Source: Ornithinibacillus xuwenensis
Lineage (GTDB): Bacteria; Bacillota; Bacilli; Bacillales; Amphibacillaceae
DNA length: 64,000 nt
Assembly (NCBI RefSeq): GCF_039614845.1
Contig: NZ_JBDIML010000006.1
Coordinates: 157,097-221,096, forward strand
Direction of reading: 5' to 3'
Shown: positions 8,592-17,847 of the stretch, one piece after another
Layout: every line of letters starts with the position of its first letter
Position numbering within the stretch: position 1 is the first letter of the stretch
Position numbers and translations under genes: made by a program
Notes under the pieces: model-generated
What the model was told of the DNA's origin: nothing
Databases searched by the model: none
The model's input: only the letters and a program-made list of their open reading frames with translations

Positions 8592-9288
8592 AATATGTAC
8601 CATTTGTGCTAGAGGTGGATCAAAGGGAGTAAAAAATAAAAATGTGAAGTTACTATTAAATATGCCACTTATCGCTCATAGTATTAATCAAGCAAAAAAA
8701 AGTGAATTGTTTGATGTAGTCGCGGTAAGCAGTGATAATGAAGAAATCTTAAACATATCGAAGCAATATGGAGCTGATATTGTTGTTGAGAGACCGAAAG
8801 AAATGGCTACAGATAATGCGGCCAAGCTACCGGTTATCCAACACTGTGTCGAGAGCGCTGAAAAAATAGTCGGTTATCGTTTTGATACGATTGTTGATTT
8901 GGATGCTACATCACCCTTGCGTTCTTTAGAGGATATAAAAAATGCTACCGCTATGCTGGAAAACTCAGGTGCAAGTAATCTAATAACGGGAGCTAAATCT
9001 CGAAGAAGCCCATATTTTAATTTAGTTGAAATCAATAAACAAGGTTATGTAGGGCTTTCAAAACAACTTGATACGGCAATTACACGCAGACAAGATGCGC
9101 CAATATGCTACGATATGAATGCTTCCATATATGCTTGGACTAGGCAATCCCTATTAACTTCTGATTCTGTTTTCCAGTCGGAGACCATATTATTTGAAAT
9201 GCCAGAGGAAAGATCGATCGATATTGATTCAGCACTAGATTTTGAGATTGTTTCAATGCTAGCAAATAAAAGAGGAGAATTAATATAA
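8584..9288 (+). CDS. legF: CMP-nonulosonate (legionaminate/sialate-type) cytidylyltransferase
   Basis: The 234-residue protein opens I-C-T-I-C-A-R-G-G-S-K-G-V-K-N-K-N, the nucleotide-binding signature of CMP-sialic-acid synthetases (NeuA, PseF, LegF/PtmB). It would condense CTP with a nonulosonic acid to give the CMP-sugar donor used by Maf. The other legionaminate-type genes lie on the facing operon, so LegF is the best guess. A NeuA or PseF specificity cannot be ruled out from sequence alone. It overlaps both neighbours and is part of one polycistronic unit. Confidence 0.85.
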   Translation: MSRICTICARGGSKGVKNKNVKLLLNMPLIAHSINQAKKSELFDVVAVSSDNEEILNISKQYGADIVVERPKEMATDNAAKLPVIQHCVESAEKIVGYRFDTIVDLDATSPLRSLEDIKNATAMLENSGASNLITGAKSRRSPYFNLVEINKQGYVGLSKQLDTAITRRQDAPICYDMNASIYAWTRQSLLTSDSVFQSETILFEMPEERSIDIDSALDFEIVSMLANKRGELI

Positions 9289-10109
9289 TGAATTCTTATC
9301 TAGAACGATTTCATCTTAACGGAAAAACAGCCATTATTACAGGTGGTGCAGGATTACTGGGGCAGCATTTTTCGTCGGGTTTAGCAGATGCCGGTGCATA
9401 TGTAGCTATTGCGGATGTTAATCTTCATGAAGCAGAGCGGGTCATGGAGGATATTAACAAGAAGTATCCAGGACGTGCTATGGCAGTTCAATGTGATGTA
9501 ACCTCAGAGGACTCCATTAACGATATGATTCATAAAGTAAAATCTCAATACGGAGAGATCAATATATTACATAATAATGCCGCAGGAAAGTCCAGCGATT
9601 TAGATGCTTTTTTTGCAGATTTCGAGGCATATTCATTGGATCAATGGAAGGAAATAATGGCGATAAATCTCGATGGAATGTTTTTAGTGGCAAAAGCTGT
9701 CGGTAAATTTATGAAGGAACAGGGGAAAGGTGGCTCTATTATCCAGACATCTTCAATATATGGTGTAATGGGACCAGATCAACGAATTTATGAAGGCTCC
9801 TATTACCTTGAAAGACAGATAAACAGTCCTGCAGTATATTCAGCATCTAAGGCAGGGGTCATCGGGTTAACGAAATATTTAGCGACTTATTGGGCCAAGG
9901 ATGGTATACGTGTGAATGCAATTACACCAGGTGGTGTAGAAAGTGGGCAAAATGATACGTTTAAGGAGAACTATAGTAATCGAATTCCTTTAGGGAGGAT
10001 GGCTCAGCCAGAAGAAATGGTTGGTGCACTGATTTATTTAGCCTCGAATGCCTCAAGTTATGTTACAGGGCACAACATCATAATTGATGGAGGATTGAAT
10101 GCTTGGTAA
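9288..10109 (+). CDS. short-chain dehydrogenase/reductase, PtmA-like
   Basis: A classical SDR of 273 residues. The glycine-rich cofactor motif is T-G-G-A-G-L-L-G near residue 20, followed by N-N-A-A, and the catalytic Y-S-A-S-K (YxxxK) sits near residue 184. A C-terminal G-G-L-N-A-W ends the protein. PtmA-type SDRs accompany legionaminic acid genes in Campylobacter, where they act in an early step towards the glucosamine precursor. The ATG overlaps the preceding stop (TAATG). It is the last gene of the plus-strand operon, ended by a shared convergent terminator. Confidence 0.8.
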   Translation: MNSYLERFHLNGKTAIITGGAGLLGQHFSSGLADAGAYVAIADVNLHEAERVMEDINKKYPGRAMAVQCDVTSEDSINDMIHKVKSQYGEINILHNNAAGKSSDLDAFFADFEAYSLDQWKEIMAINLDGMFLVAKAVGKFMKEQGKGGSIIQTSSIYGVMGPDQRIYEGSYYLERQINSPAVYSASKAGVIGLTKYLATYWAKDGIRVNAITPGGVESGQNDTFKENYSNRIPLGRMAQPEEMVGALIYLASNASSYVTGHNIIIDGGLNAW

Positions 10110-10136
10110 CATTTCTATTATTATCATAACCAAAAA

Positions 10137-10175
10137 GAAAACGAAGCAATTTTATTGTTAAATTACTTCGTTTTC
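10137..10175. terminator. bidirectional terminator between the convergent glycosylation operons
   Basis: GAAAACGAAG (10137-10146) and CTTCGTTTTC (10166-10175) form a perfect 10-bp stem with A-rich and T-rich edges. It can therefore end transcripts arriving from both sides. Confidence 0.85.
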
Positions 10176-10201
10176 CTATCTATTTCCTATTGGTTTTCAC
10201 A

Positions 10202-11053
10202 CTATTTGTAGTGAAAGAATCCTTCGCCAGTTTTTCTGCCAAGTTTTCCGCTCCTAACATACTTTCTTAGTAACGGACAGGGTCTATATTTGTCATCCCC
10301 TAGTTCTTCATGTAATGTCTCCATAATAGCAAGACAAGTATCAAGTCCAATAAAATCTGCTAAAGAAATTGGCCCCATTGGATGATTAGCCCCAAGTTTC
10401 ATGATTGTATCTACTGATTTAAAATCTGCCACACCCTCATGTACAGCAAAAACGGCTTCATTGATCATCGGTATTAATATTCTATTAAGAACAAAGCCGG
10501 GAGAATCGTTTACATAAAATGGCGATTTCTCTAATTTTTTTCCTAATTCAAAAACAAAATTCGAAACCTGTTCGGAAGTATGTACACCTTTTACTACTTC
10601 TATTAAATCCATTACTGGAACAGGATTAAAGAAATGCATCCCAATAAATCTTTCGGGATTTATCACATACGTACTTAATTCCGTTATGGAAAAAGAGGAA
10701 GTATTCGAAGCAATAATCGCATCTTCTTTTACTAGATTCCCTAAATCAGAAAGTAATTTGAACTTTTTAGTAGCATTTTCAGAAATAGCCTCGATAATAA
10801 AATCCATCTCTGATGCAACTTGTAGATCAATGCTCGAATTTAAATTTACTAACAACTGTTCCATTTCATTTGTAGTCAATCGCTCTTTTAATACAAGCTT
10901 ATTTAAATTCTCCTGAATATGTTCAGTTGCACGATGAATATTCTCTTGTTTATGATCTGTTAAGGTAACGTTAAAACCTTGTTGTAAAAAGACTTGTGCG
11001 ATACCAGTACCCATTTGTCCGGCACCAATAATCATTAGTTTAATATCTTGCAT
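10202..11053 (-). CDS. 3-hydroxybutyryl-CoA dehydrogenase family protein
   Basis: A 283-residue HBDH/Hbd-type enzyme. The N-terminal Rossmann motif is I-I-G-A-G-Q-M-G-T-G-I-A. It is followed by I-E-A-I-S-E-N and by the catalytic H-F-F-N-P (M-H-F-F-N-P-V-P-V-M), with the P-M-G-P family block near residue 236. It interconverts acetoacetyl-CoA and 3-hydroxybutyryl-CoA. It is the last gene of the minus-strand nonulosonate operon, an unusual address. Many bacterial legionaminic and pseudaminic acids carry N-linked 3-hydroxybutyryl groups, so it may feed acyl-CoA to a sugar acyltransferase of this locus. A bystander role in fatty-acid metabolism is possible. Confidence 0.87.
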   Translation of the reverse strand: MQDIKLMIIGAGQMGTGIAQVFLQQGFNVTLTDHKQENIHRATEHIQENLNKLVLKERLTTNEMEQLLVNLNSSIDLQVASEMDFIIEAISENATKKFKLLSDLGNLVKEDAIIASNTSSFSITELSTYVINPERFIGMHFFNPVPVMDLIEVVKGVHTSEQVSNFVFELGKKLEKSPFYVNDSPGFVLNRILIPMINEAVFAVHEGVADFKSVDTIMKLGANHPMGPISLADFIGLDTCLAIMETLHEELGDDKYRPCPLLRKYVRSGKLGRKTGEGFFHYK

Positions 11054-11087
11054 AGGATCCTCCAGAAGAATTTAATATAATGTACTG

Positions 11088-11756
11088 TTATCGTATTTCT
11101 TTAAGCAGCATAAAGGCTTCTGCATACTTAACACCAGCTGTTACTCCTCTATATTTAGCCAGTGCATCCATGGCATCTATACTTCGAGGGAAAGGAAATT
11201 CACCTAGCTCACTTTTATAGGTTTTCATGATTTCTACTTTCTTATTAAAATAATTTTCGATATTTACATATACATTCGGTCGGAAATTGTTATTATCAGG
11301 GTTAATTCCAAATTCAGTCTCTGACAGGGTTTCATAAACTAGGATTTTCTTAATTGATTCGTATCGAAACCACTTGGTACATGAAATTACGGCATCAAAA
11401 ACGTATTTGTGATCTGTATGAATATCGCCACGGTATGGCAAATAAATAATAGTTGGTTTTATCTGATTGACGACTTCTCCAATCGACGCCACTAATTTCC
11501 CCATTGGTATCTCATCTAATCTTGTAGTAGGGAAGTTTAACTTAGTGGTGGAATCAAAGTTATAATAGTTGCTAACGTTATCAATTTCGATGTCACGAGT
11601 CGTTATTCTTTCTTTCGTAAATCCATCTTCTTCGGATATACCAGTAACGATTAGCCAGTGTATTTCGTCTTTTTCTTGTTTATGTCGTAATACAGTACCT
11701 CCACATCCTAGAGTTTCATCATCGGGGTGGGGAGCGATTACTAATACTTTGTTCAT
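11088..11756 (-). CDS. PIG-L family N-deacetylase
   Basis: The 222-residue protein begins V-L-V-I-A-P-H-P-D-D-E-T-L-G, the A-H-P-D-D-E zinc and catalytic motif of the PIG-L/LmbE family. The downstream I-H-T-D-H-K supplies further zinc ligands. Members deacetylate N-acetyl amino sugars such as GlcNAc-PI, GlcNAc-malate or mycothiol precursors. In this operon it may remove an N-acetyl group from a nonulosonate intermediate so that a different acyl group can be added. That role is inference; the family call is firm. Confidence 0.85.
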   Translation of the reverse strand: MNKVLVIAPHPDDETLGCGGTVLRHKQEKDEIHWLIVTGISEEDGFTKERITTRDIEIDNVSNYYNFDSTTKLNFPTTRLDEIPMGKLVASIGEVVNQIKPTIIYLPYRGDIHTDHKYVFDAVISCTKWFRYESIKKILVYETLSETEFGINPDNNNFRPNVYVNIENYFNKKVEIMKTYKSELGEFPFPRSIDAMDALAKYRGVTAGVKYAEAFMLLKEIR

Positions 11757-11797
11757 CGATAACTACCTTCTTTCATCAATAGAAGCATAACATACGC

Positions 11798-12958
11798 TTA
11801 TAGATTAAGTGGATCCTCAGGCTTGTACAGATATTCGGTAAAATCTATTTCATTTAATAGACTGTATATTTTTTCTACTGAATTTCCATTTCCATAAGGA
11901 GATTCAACCTCTTTAAGCTTCTCATGAAATAACTTACTTGTAACCGTGTCAATTGCTTGGTTAATCTGTACGAGGTCCTGGTCAACAAATATTACGTTTT
12001 CAGCTGCCAATCTACCTCGTTGTCTTAATCCTACATTAATAACTCCAAGGGGAACAATCGGAGCTTCTAGTAATCCCGAGCTTGAATTACCGATTAAAAA
12101 TGCTGCATTCCGCATTAAATTAATAAATAATTCTCTATCTAAATTTTTATAAAAACAAAAGTTAGGATTATTTTTGTATTCATTTATTACCTCAATAATA
12201 TGATAATTTCCACCATCTGTATTAGGATAACTTACAAATGCATTGATATTTTTCTTTTCAAGCGAAGAAAGAATTTGCTTCATATATTCTCCAGCATTCT
12301 CCTCTTCACTAAGAATTGGATGGAAGATAACCATTGCATAGTTGTTCCAAGCGTTTCTATTTAGTTTATCTAGTAATGCATCCTTTTGAATGTATTTCAT
12401 CGATTTAAACTTATCTAGAGCAGGGTTTCCAACTACAAACACTCTATTCTCATCTTCTCCAATTGCTTTAAGACGCTTTTTATGTTCAAGATGCGTAACA
12501 AAATGGAGGGAAGATAACTTGGAACATGCATGACGAATTGGATTATCGACATTTCCATCACTAGCATGATCCCCTCCGAATAAATGGATGGTTGGAATTT
12601 TTAAGTAGCTCCCAACTAAGGCTGCCACCATAGCATCCTCTCTATCTCCTGCAAAAAGAATGACATCGGGATTGTAGCCTTCAACTGTATGAAGACAATT
12701 TTGCATTAATAGGGAAGCGGTTTTAACCCGTGCTGAGTTACTATCGGAACTAATTAACGTTTCTATTTTTGCTAAGATTGGTATACGATCCTTTTCTATT
12801 TGCTTATAGGTCTCGCCGTATAGGGGAGAGAGATGAGCACCTGAAACAATAAGACCAATTTCCATGTCTGATGATTGATGAATCTTTTTATATAAATCAC
12901 TTAACAGATCATAATCCGAACGAATACTGGTAAATGCTACGATTCGCTTAATAGACAT
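11798..12958 (-). CDS. legG: hydrolysing UDP- or GDP-N-acetylamino-sugar 2-epimerase (NeuC/LegG type)
   Basis: The start is placed at the ATG at 12958 (M-S-I-K-R-I-V-A-F-T-S-I-R-S-D-Y-D-L-L), 10 bases inside the preceding gene, with GGGTGA before it. The T-x-R-x-D/E-Y opening, the G-D-R-E-D motif and the G-N-S-S-S-G-L-L-E-A block match NeuC/PseG-independent hydrolysing epimerases. LegG inverts C2 and releases the nucleotide to give 2,4-diacetamido-2,4,6-trideoxymannose, the substrate of the synthase. Length (386 residues) is normal. It is encoded between the acetyltransferase and the deacetylase. Confidence 0.87.
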   Translation of the reverse strand: MSIKRIVAFTSIRSDYDLLSDLYKKIHQSSDMEIGLIVSGAHLSPLYGETYKQIEKDRIPILAKIETLISSDSNSARVKTASLLMQNCLHTVEGYNPDVILFAGDREDAMVAALVGSYLKIPTIHLFGGDHASDGNVDNPIRHACSKLSSLHFVTHLEHKKRLKAIGEDENRVFVVGNPALDKFKSMKYIQKDALLDKLNRNAWNNYAMVIFHPILSEEENAGEYMKQILSSLEKKNINAFVSYPNTDGGNYHIIEVINEYKNNPNFCFYKNLDRELFINLMRNAAFLIGNSSSGLLEAPIVPLGVINVGLRQRGRLAAENVIFVDQDLVQINQAIDTVTSKLFHEKLKEVESPYGNGNSVEKIYSLLNEIDFTEYLYKPEDPLNL

Positions 12959-13919
12959 CGGAATCACCCATTTGAATATCCCATTCCCTGAAATTAGTAA
13001 AGATACCGTTCTTTAGTTCGTTTTGGTTAAATAGTCTACCACCAAAATATGTGACAGGAGTACTATTAAGAAATCCATTTCTTTCAAATATAGAGCGATA
13101 TGGTGAGTGTATCGATACCCAAGTATTGACTGTTTGAATTCCAGCTTTTTTTGCTTGTAACAGTATAGAATGAAGAAGTGAAGTAGCATTTTCTTGAGAA
13201 TTGGCATGAAATTCTACGATATCTAAATTATTTTCTCCATAATATTTCACAATACAATACGCATCAACATGATCCTTTTCATTTGAAATCACATGATTGT
13301 GATAGTCATGTAATGGGTTCGCCTGATATCTCCAGGATAAATAGTTCGCTGTTTTGTTTAGCTTTATTTTCGAATTTGTATTGGTCAAATTTGTATAGTT
13401 TAACTTGAAATTATTGTCCTCTTGAATAGTTACGTGATGATTCTCTTCATGAAGGTGAATAAGACTTAAATCTAGCTTCATCGTCGGTATTTCGTAAATA
13501 TCCTCCCACTGTAATTTCTTTATAAAGCCATAGTGGGAATTAAGATTTGGAAATCCATAAATATTTAAATAGTTTTTTTCTTCCATATGTGAATATAATG
13601 TGTTTGCCAGCTTAGTAAATAAACCACGTCCTGCGTAATCAGTGTGTGTCATCGTTGTCATCGAGATGGCAGTCTTATAGTAATTATTGTTGTATACTAA
13701 TTCACATGGAGAAGCAGAATAATTTGCAATAATCTCATCGTTCTCATTCATAGCAACACATACCAATAAATCATGATATGGGTTATCTAAATATCGCCAC
13801 TTTAGAAATTCCTTTGAAATATCTCGCTTAAATGCATTTTTAAATAAGTCCATTAATTGTGGAATTCTTTCTTCAAACTCAGCCTTATTTAACTGCTTTA
13901 TTGTTATTTTTTCCAACAT
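12948..13919 (-). CDS. GNAT-family N-acyltransferase
   Basis: The 323-residue protein has an N-terminal GNAT fold. The acyl-CoA region T-D-Y-A-G-R-G-L-F-T-K-L (about residues 95-106) fits the R/Q-x-x-G-x-G/A pyrophosphate loop. A second GNAT-like half may exist in the C-terminal region (residues 180-300). In legionaminate and pseudaminate loci such enzymes add acetyl or hydroxyacyl groups to the C4 or C7 amine. Together with the 3-hydroxybutyryl-CoA dehydrogenase in the same operon it may install a hydroxybutyryl group. This is an inference. Confidence 0.75.
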   Translation of the reverse strand: MLEKITIKQLNKAEFEERIPQLMDLFKNAFKRDISKEFLKWRYLDNPYHDLLVCVAMNENDEIIANYSASPCELVYNNNYYKTAISMTTMTHTDYAGRGLFTKLANTLYSHMEEKNYLNIYGFPNLNSHYGFIKKLQWEDIYEIPTMKLDLSLIHLHEENHHVTIQEDNNFKLNYTNLTNTNSKIKLNKTANYLSWRYQANPLHDYHNHVISNEKDHVDAYCIVKYYGENNLDIVEFHANSQENATSLLHSILLQAKKAGIQTVNTWVSIHSPYRSIFERNGFLNSTPVTYFGGRLFNQNELKNGIFTNFREWDIQMGDSDVY

Positions 13920-13965
13920 TCATCACCTAGTCTGTACTATCAGATTTATAATTATATTCCTATGT

Positions 13966-14964
13966 CTAAATTTCAATTAACTCGTCCTCTTGAAAATCTC
14001 TTTTTGCTACTTTTCCAATAATCTCATCCCATCGCATAGGGGATATTCCGTTACCAGGTCGTTTTATTTCAAGATTTTCTTCACTAAAAACTTGTCCGAT
14101 TTTAATAAACTGGCTTGCTACAATACTTTTTCTGGCTATCATCTTGTTCTTTACTTCTGATGCTGAAGGCTTCTTCATACCATCTCCAAGCGCAATTTCG
14201 ATATTACGAATAGCATCAATCATTTGTTTTAGTTCCATTGGTTCTAGGCTCGCCCTATGGTCAGGACCTTCAAGATTTTTATCTAATGTAAAATGTTTCT
14301 CGATAACCGTAGCTCCCAAAGCAACAGCGGCGATAGGTACTTCGATTCCTAAAGTATGGTCAGAATAGCCAACAGGTATCTTGAATGCCTCTTTAATCGT
14401 ATTCATAGCGGTTAGATTGACATCCTCCATAGGGGTTGGATATTCTGTGTTACAATGTAATATCGTAATATCTGTTGAACCATTTTCTCTTAGAATTTCA
14501 ATGGCAGCTTCAATCTCAGCGAGGGTTGCCATACCAGTTGAAAGAATAACCTGCTTTTTGGTTTGACCAATCTTCCTTAAATAAGGAAGATTATTGATTT
14601 CTCCTGAAGGAATTTTATATATCTCTATCCCAATATTATTTAGTAATTCAATGCTTTCTAAATCAAAAGGGGAGGATAGAAACAGGATACCTTTTTCATT
14701 GCTATACTGCATTAGCTCTTGATGTTTTTCATAATCTAACTCAAGTCTTTTAATCATATTATATTGTGACTCATTTGATCCGGTAGTTTCCTTCTGGTAT
14801 GCTGCTTTCGTTGCTTGCTTGGTTACGAGCTTTTCTGCTTTAAAGCTTTGAAATTTAACAGCATCAGCACCAGCATTAGAAGCTTCATCTATTAATTTCT
14901 TGGCTAGTTCGATACTTCCATTATGATTAACGCCTGCTTCAGCAATTACAAATACATTGCTCAA
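13966..14964 (-). CDS. legI: nonulosonic acid synthase (NeuB/LegI family)
   Basis: The 332-residue protein begins V-F-V-I-A-E-A-G-V-N-H-N-G and continues A-D-A-V-K-F-Q-S-F, the NeuB fingerprint. Its C-terminal SAF (antifreeze-like) domain covers roughly residues 275-332. It condenses phosphoenolpyruvate with a six-carbon amino sugar to give the nine-carbon nonulosonate. The partner genes point to legionaminic rather than N-acetylneuraminic acid. It overlaps the upstream acetyltransferase gene by 4 bases. Confidence 0.92.
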   Translation of the reverse strand: MSNVFVIAEAGVNHNGSIELAKKLIDEASNAGADAVKFQSFKAEKLVTKQATKAAYQKETTGSNESQYNMIKRLELDYEKHQELMQYSNEKGILFLSSPFDLESIELLNNIGIEIYKIPSGEINNLPYLRKIGQTKKQVILSTGMATLAEIEAAIEILRENGSTDITILHCNTEYPTPMEDVNLTAMNTIKEAFKIPVGYSDHTLGIEVPIAAVALGATVIEKHFTLDKNLEGPDHRASLEPMELKQMIDAIRNIEIALGDGMKKPSASEVKNKMIARKSIVASQFIKIGQVFSEENLEIKRPGNGISPMRWDEIIGKVAKRDFQEDELIEI

Positions 14965-15602
14965 TGACTGTCCACCACCTTACATGGATTTCCGTATGCT
15001 TTCTTATGATTTTCTATATTATTGATAACAACACTACCAGCACCTATTAAGGAGTTATGACCGATATTAATATTTTGGATAATAGTAGAATTTGTCCCGA
15101 TATGAGTATGATGACCAACTTGCACAGAACCGCTTAAGGTACTTCCTGGTGCAATATGACAAAACTCACCTATAGTACAATCATGCTCTATGATAGTGCC
15201 AGTGTTAATGATAGAATTGATCCCTATGGATACATTTGTGTTAAGGATAGCTCCCTTACCAATAAAGCACCCCTCATGAAGTTCAGTGTTGCTAGAAATA
15301 ATAGCACTTTTATCGATTATGGTAGGGAAACGATATCCGATCGTTTTGGCATATTCATACAATGATTTTCTGAAGGAAACATTTCCTACACTACCTATCG
15401 TAATAAAAGCATATTGAACCCCTTGTTCAAAATAGCTCGGTAAATCTTCATCAATTCCAATAATCTCAATTCCATTAACCTTCGATCCAATCTTTTCTGG
15501 TTGATCGAGTATACCAATTATATTAAACTCATCTGCATTTTCTAAGGTATCTATAACACTTTTACAATGACCGCCGCCGCCAATTAATAAGATATCGTTC
15601 AC
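14961..15602 (-). CDS. NeuD/PglD-type hexapeptide acyltransferase (possible LegH)
   Basis: The 213-residue protein has an N-terminal Rossmann-like domain (I-L-L-I-G-G-G-G-H-C-K-S-V-I-D) and a C-terminal left-handed beta-helix of hexapeptide repeats (about residues 90-200: I-G-K-G-A-I, I-N-T-G-T-I, I-G-A-G-S-V). This is the PglD/NeuD architecture, which N-acetylates UDP- or GDP-4-amino sugars. In the legionaminate route the step after the aminotransferase is done by LegH, and this is the best candidate. It overlaps legI by 4 bases and abuts the nucleotidyltransferase gene. Confidence 0.87.
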   Translation of the reverse strand: MNDILLIGGGGHCKSVIDTLENADEFNIIGILDQPEKIGSKVNGIEIIGIDEDLPSYFEQGVQYAFITIGSVGNVSFRKSLYEYAKTIGYRFPTIIDKSAIISSNTELHEGCFIGKGAILNTNVSIGINSIINTGTIIEHDCTIGEFCHIAPGSTLSGSVQVGHHTHIGTNSTIIQNINIGHNSLIGAGSVVINNIENHKKAYGNPCKVVDSH

Positions 15603-16655
15603 TTATTTAACACCTAGTTTCTCAATCATATTCTCCATTTCTTTAAACTGCCCCATGTCTAGCCAAGCGTTCTCACTAATTGGATACACTCCAATTTTTT
15701 CACCTGTTTCGATATACTGATTAATTAACTCCGTAATATGAAAGAATGTATTTGGAGGTATGTCCTCTAAACATTCTGGTTCAAGTATATACATGCCTGT
15801 ATTTACTAAATATGCATACTCAGGTTTCTCAATCATTTGCTTTACATTACTTGTCTCATTTAGTTTTATTACTCCATATGGAATGGTGTAATGTTTAAGG
15901 GATGAAACAAGCGTGATTTTATTACCGTTTTCGATATGATACTTTAACATATCAGAGTAATTGCCATCTATTAAGATATCGCAATTACTAACAAAAAAAG
16001 TTGAATCCAGCTTATTCTTTAATAGATGCAAGCTTCCTGCAGTTCCTAGTGGCTCTTCTTCATCGATATAGCTCACGGAGTAATCCTTCTGCAAATCGTT
16101 AAAGTAAGCTTTTATCATATTTTTCTTATAGTTAACAGTCATGTGGAAATTATGACAGCCGTATTCCTTAAACCGATTTATAATTCTTTCAACGATAGGG
16201 GTATCACCTATTGGAATTAATGGCTTTGGGATAATTTTCGTATAAGGTTCTAATCTAGTACCCTTACCACCAGCCATGATAACCACGGGGTTGTCCAGCT
16301 TTTGATAGTGGTTAAGCTTTTCATTAAACCTCTCATTCCAAAACACAATATCCGTAACCTCATGCTCCATATTAAGGACAGGTATTGCCTCTATCATTTC
16401 TTGCTTTAAAATATCTTTAGCTTTTGGCTTATCATATTCGTATATAAACTTCGGTGACTTATTCATAATACTGCCTACATTTTCAGTAAGATCGCCCCTT
16501 TTTAGGATCCATCTTCTTATGTCACCATCCGTAATAATTCCTTGTAACTTATTTTCTTCTGTCACAAGCAGTATCTTTTTTGCGGTAATGTCTAATTTTT
16601 TTATGGCTTCATTGATTGTTACCTCGGAACTTATAAAAAGATCCTGTAAGATCAT
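15603..16655 (-). CDS. CBS-domain sugar nucleotidyltransferase (PtmE/GlmE-like)
   Basis: The start is set at the ATG at 16655, behind AGAGGA, giving about 350 residues; an upstream ATG/TTG at 16673-16676 would add a few residues. Two CBS domains occupy roughly residues 1-115. They are followed by a nucleotidyltransferase domain with V-I-M-A-G-G-K-G-T-R-L-x-P and K-P-L-I-P-I-G. This fused architecture is that of Campylobacter PtmE, which makes GDP-GlcNAc at the entry to the legionaminate pathway. CBS domains may give adenine-nucleotide control. It suggests a GDP-linked route here. Confidence 0.87.
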   Translation of the reverse strand: MILQDLFISSEVTINEAIKKLDITAKKILLVTEENKLQGIITDGDIRRWILKRGDLTENVGSIMNKSPKFIYEYDKPKAKDILKQEMIEAIPVLNMEHEVTDIVFWNERFNEKLNHYQKLDNPVVIMAGGKGTRLEPYTKIIPKPLIPIGDTPIVERIINRFKEYGCHNFHMTVNYKKNMIKAYFNDLQKDYSVSYIDEEEPLGTAGSLHLLKNKLDSTFFVSNCDILIDGNYSDMLKYHIENGNKITLVSSLKHYTIPYGVIKLNETSNVKQMIEKPEYAYLVNTGMYILEPECLEDIPPNTFFHITELINQYIETGEKIGVYPISENAWLDMGQFKEMENMIEKLGVK

Positions 16656-16672
16656 AACAATTCCTCTTTTCA

Positions 16673-17833
16673 TCAAGTCTCAAGTTTCGTTAATAAATCA
16701 GTGACTTTTCTAACATCCTGTTGCGTAAGATTTGAGCTGCAAGGAATGTTCAATATTATTTCTACGAATTTTAATGCCTTTTCTATCTTATAGGCTTGAT
16801 TATTGCTATATGGTTTTTGTTGATGGATAAGTCCCCATATTGGCCGGGTTTGTACACCGTTATTTTGTAAGAAACGTAATAGGTTATCACGATTTATATT
16901 GACGAAATCGCGTTCAATTATTAGTGAGTAAAACCAATAATTAGGTCTTATCGTATTGCTGAACGCTAATAACGAAAGTCCAGCAATTGATTCGATTTGT
17001 TCTTTATAGGTAAAATAATTATTTTTTTTAACTTCTATAAACTCTTCTAACTGTTCTAGCTGTGCTACACCCAAAGCAGCCTGTAAATTTGTCATGCGGT
17101 AATTATACCCAATTTCATGGTGAATGTAGTGAAGTTCATCGTCTTTAGCTTGTGTGGAGAGATATCTTGCTTGTTTAGCTAAAGTACGATCCTTCGCAAC
17201 AAGCATGCCACCTCCACCGGTTGTAATTATTTTATTGCCATTAAACGAGAAAACTCCAAAATCTCCAATTGTACCAGCGAATTTTCCATTGTATTCTCCT
17301 GAAACAAAGTGAGTTCCAAGTGCCTCTGTAGCATCTTCGATTACGATTAGCTTATATTTTGAAGCCAGTTTCATCAGCTTTTCCATATTAGCCATGTTAC
17401 CAAAAACATGGACAACTACGATTGCTTTAATAACCTTATTGGTTGATTTATTGACAAGACCATTATCTGTTAGTGTACATTCTTTCTCGCAAAATGCTTC
17501 TACTTTATCTACATCAATACAAAGGCTATCATCACTGTCCATAAATATTGGATTTGCACCTAGGTATTTTACTGGATTTACAGCTGCAATAAAAGTAAGT
17601 GTTGGTACAATAACTTCTGTATTAAGCGTTACTCCAGCAAGTTGTAAAGCAAGATGTAAACCGGCAGTTCCGCTCTGGCATGCTACTGCCTGTTCAACAT
17701 TTAAATATTCAGCAATTTCTTGTTCAAATCGATCGATAAAGCTACCACCAGTGGAAACCCATTCAGATTCAATTGCTTCAGTTACATATTTTAATTCATT
17801 ACCTTTTAAGTTTGGAACGGATAAAGGAATCAT
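16673..17833 (-). CDS. legC: PLP-dependent nucleotide-sugar aminotransferase (LegC-type, DegT/DnrJ family)
   Basis: The start at 17833 (M-I-P-L-S-V-P-N-L-K-G-N-E) fits an AAGGGTG ribosome binding site; a GTG at 17845 is the alternative. The E-W-V-S-T-G-G opening, the E-D-A-T-E-A-L-G motif and the S-F-N-G-N-K motif with the PLP-binding lysine are intact. LegC aminates the C4 keto group made by LegB. The 386-residue length is normal. A C-terminal segment with R-P-I-W-G-L agrees with the sugar-aminotransferase family. Confidence 0.9.
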   Translation of the reverse strand: MIPLSVPNLKGNELKYVTEAIESEWVSTGGSFIDRFEQEIAEYLNVEQAVACQSGTAGLHLALQLAGVTLNTEVIVPTLTFIAAVNPVKYLGANPIFMDSDDSLCIDVDKVEAFCEKECTLTDNGLVNKSTNKVIKAIVVVHVFGNMANMEKLMKLASKYKLIVIEDATEALGTHFVSGEYNGKFAGTIGDFGVFSFNGNKIITTGGGGMLVAKDRTLAKQARYLSTQAKDDELHYIHHEIGYNYRMTNLQAALGVAQLEQLEEFIEVKKNNYFTYKEQIESIAGLSLLAFSNTIRPNYWFYSLIIERDFVNINRDNLLRFLQNNGVQTRPIWGLIHQQKPYSNNQAYKIEKALKFVEIILNIPCSSNLTQQDVRKVTDLLTKLET

Positions 17834-17847
17834 TACGCTATTCACCC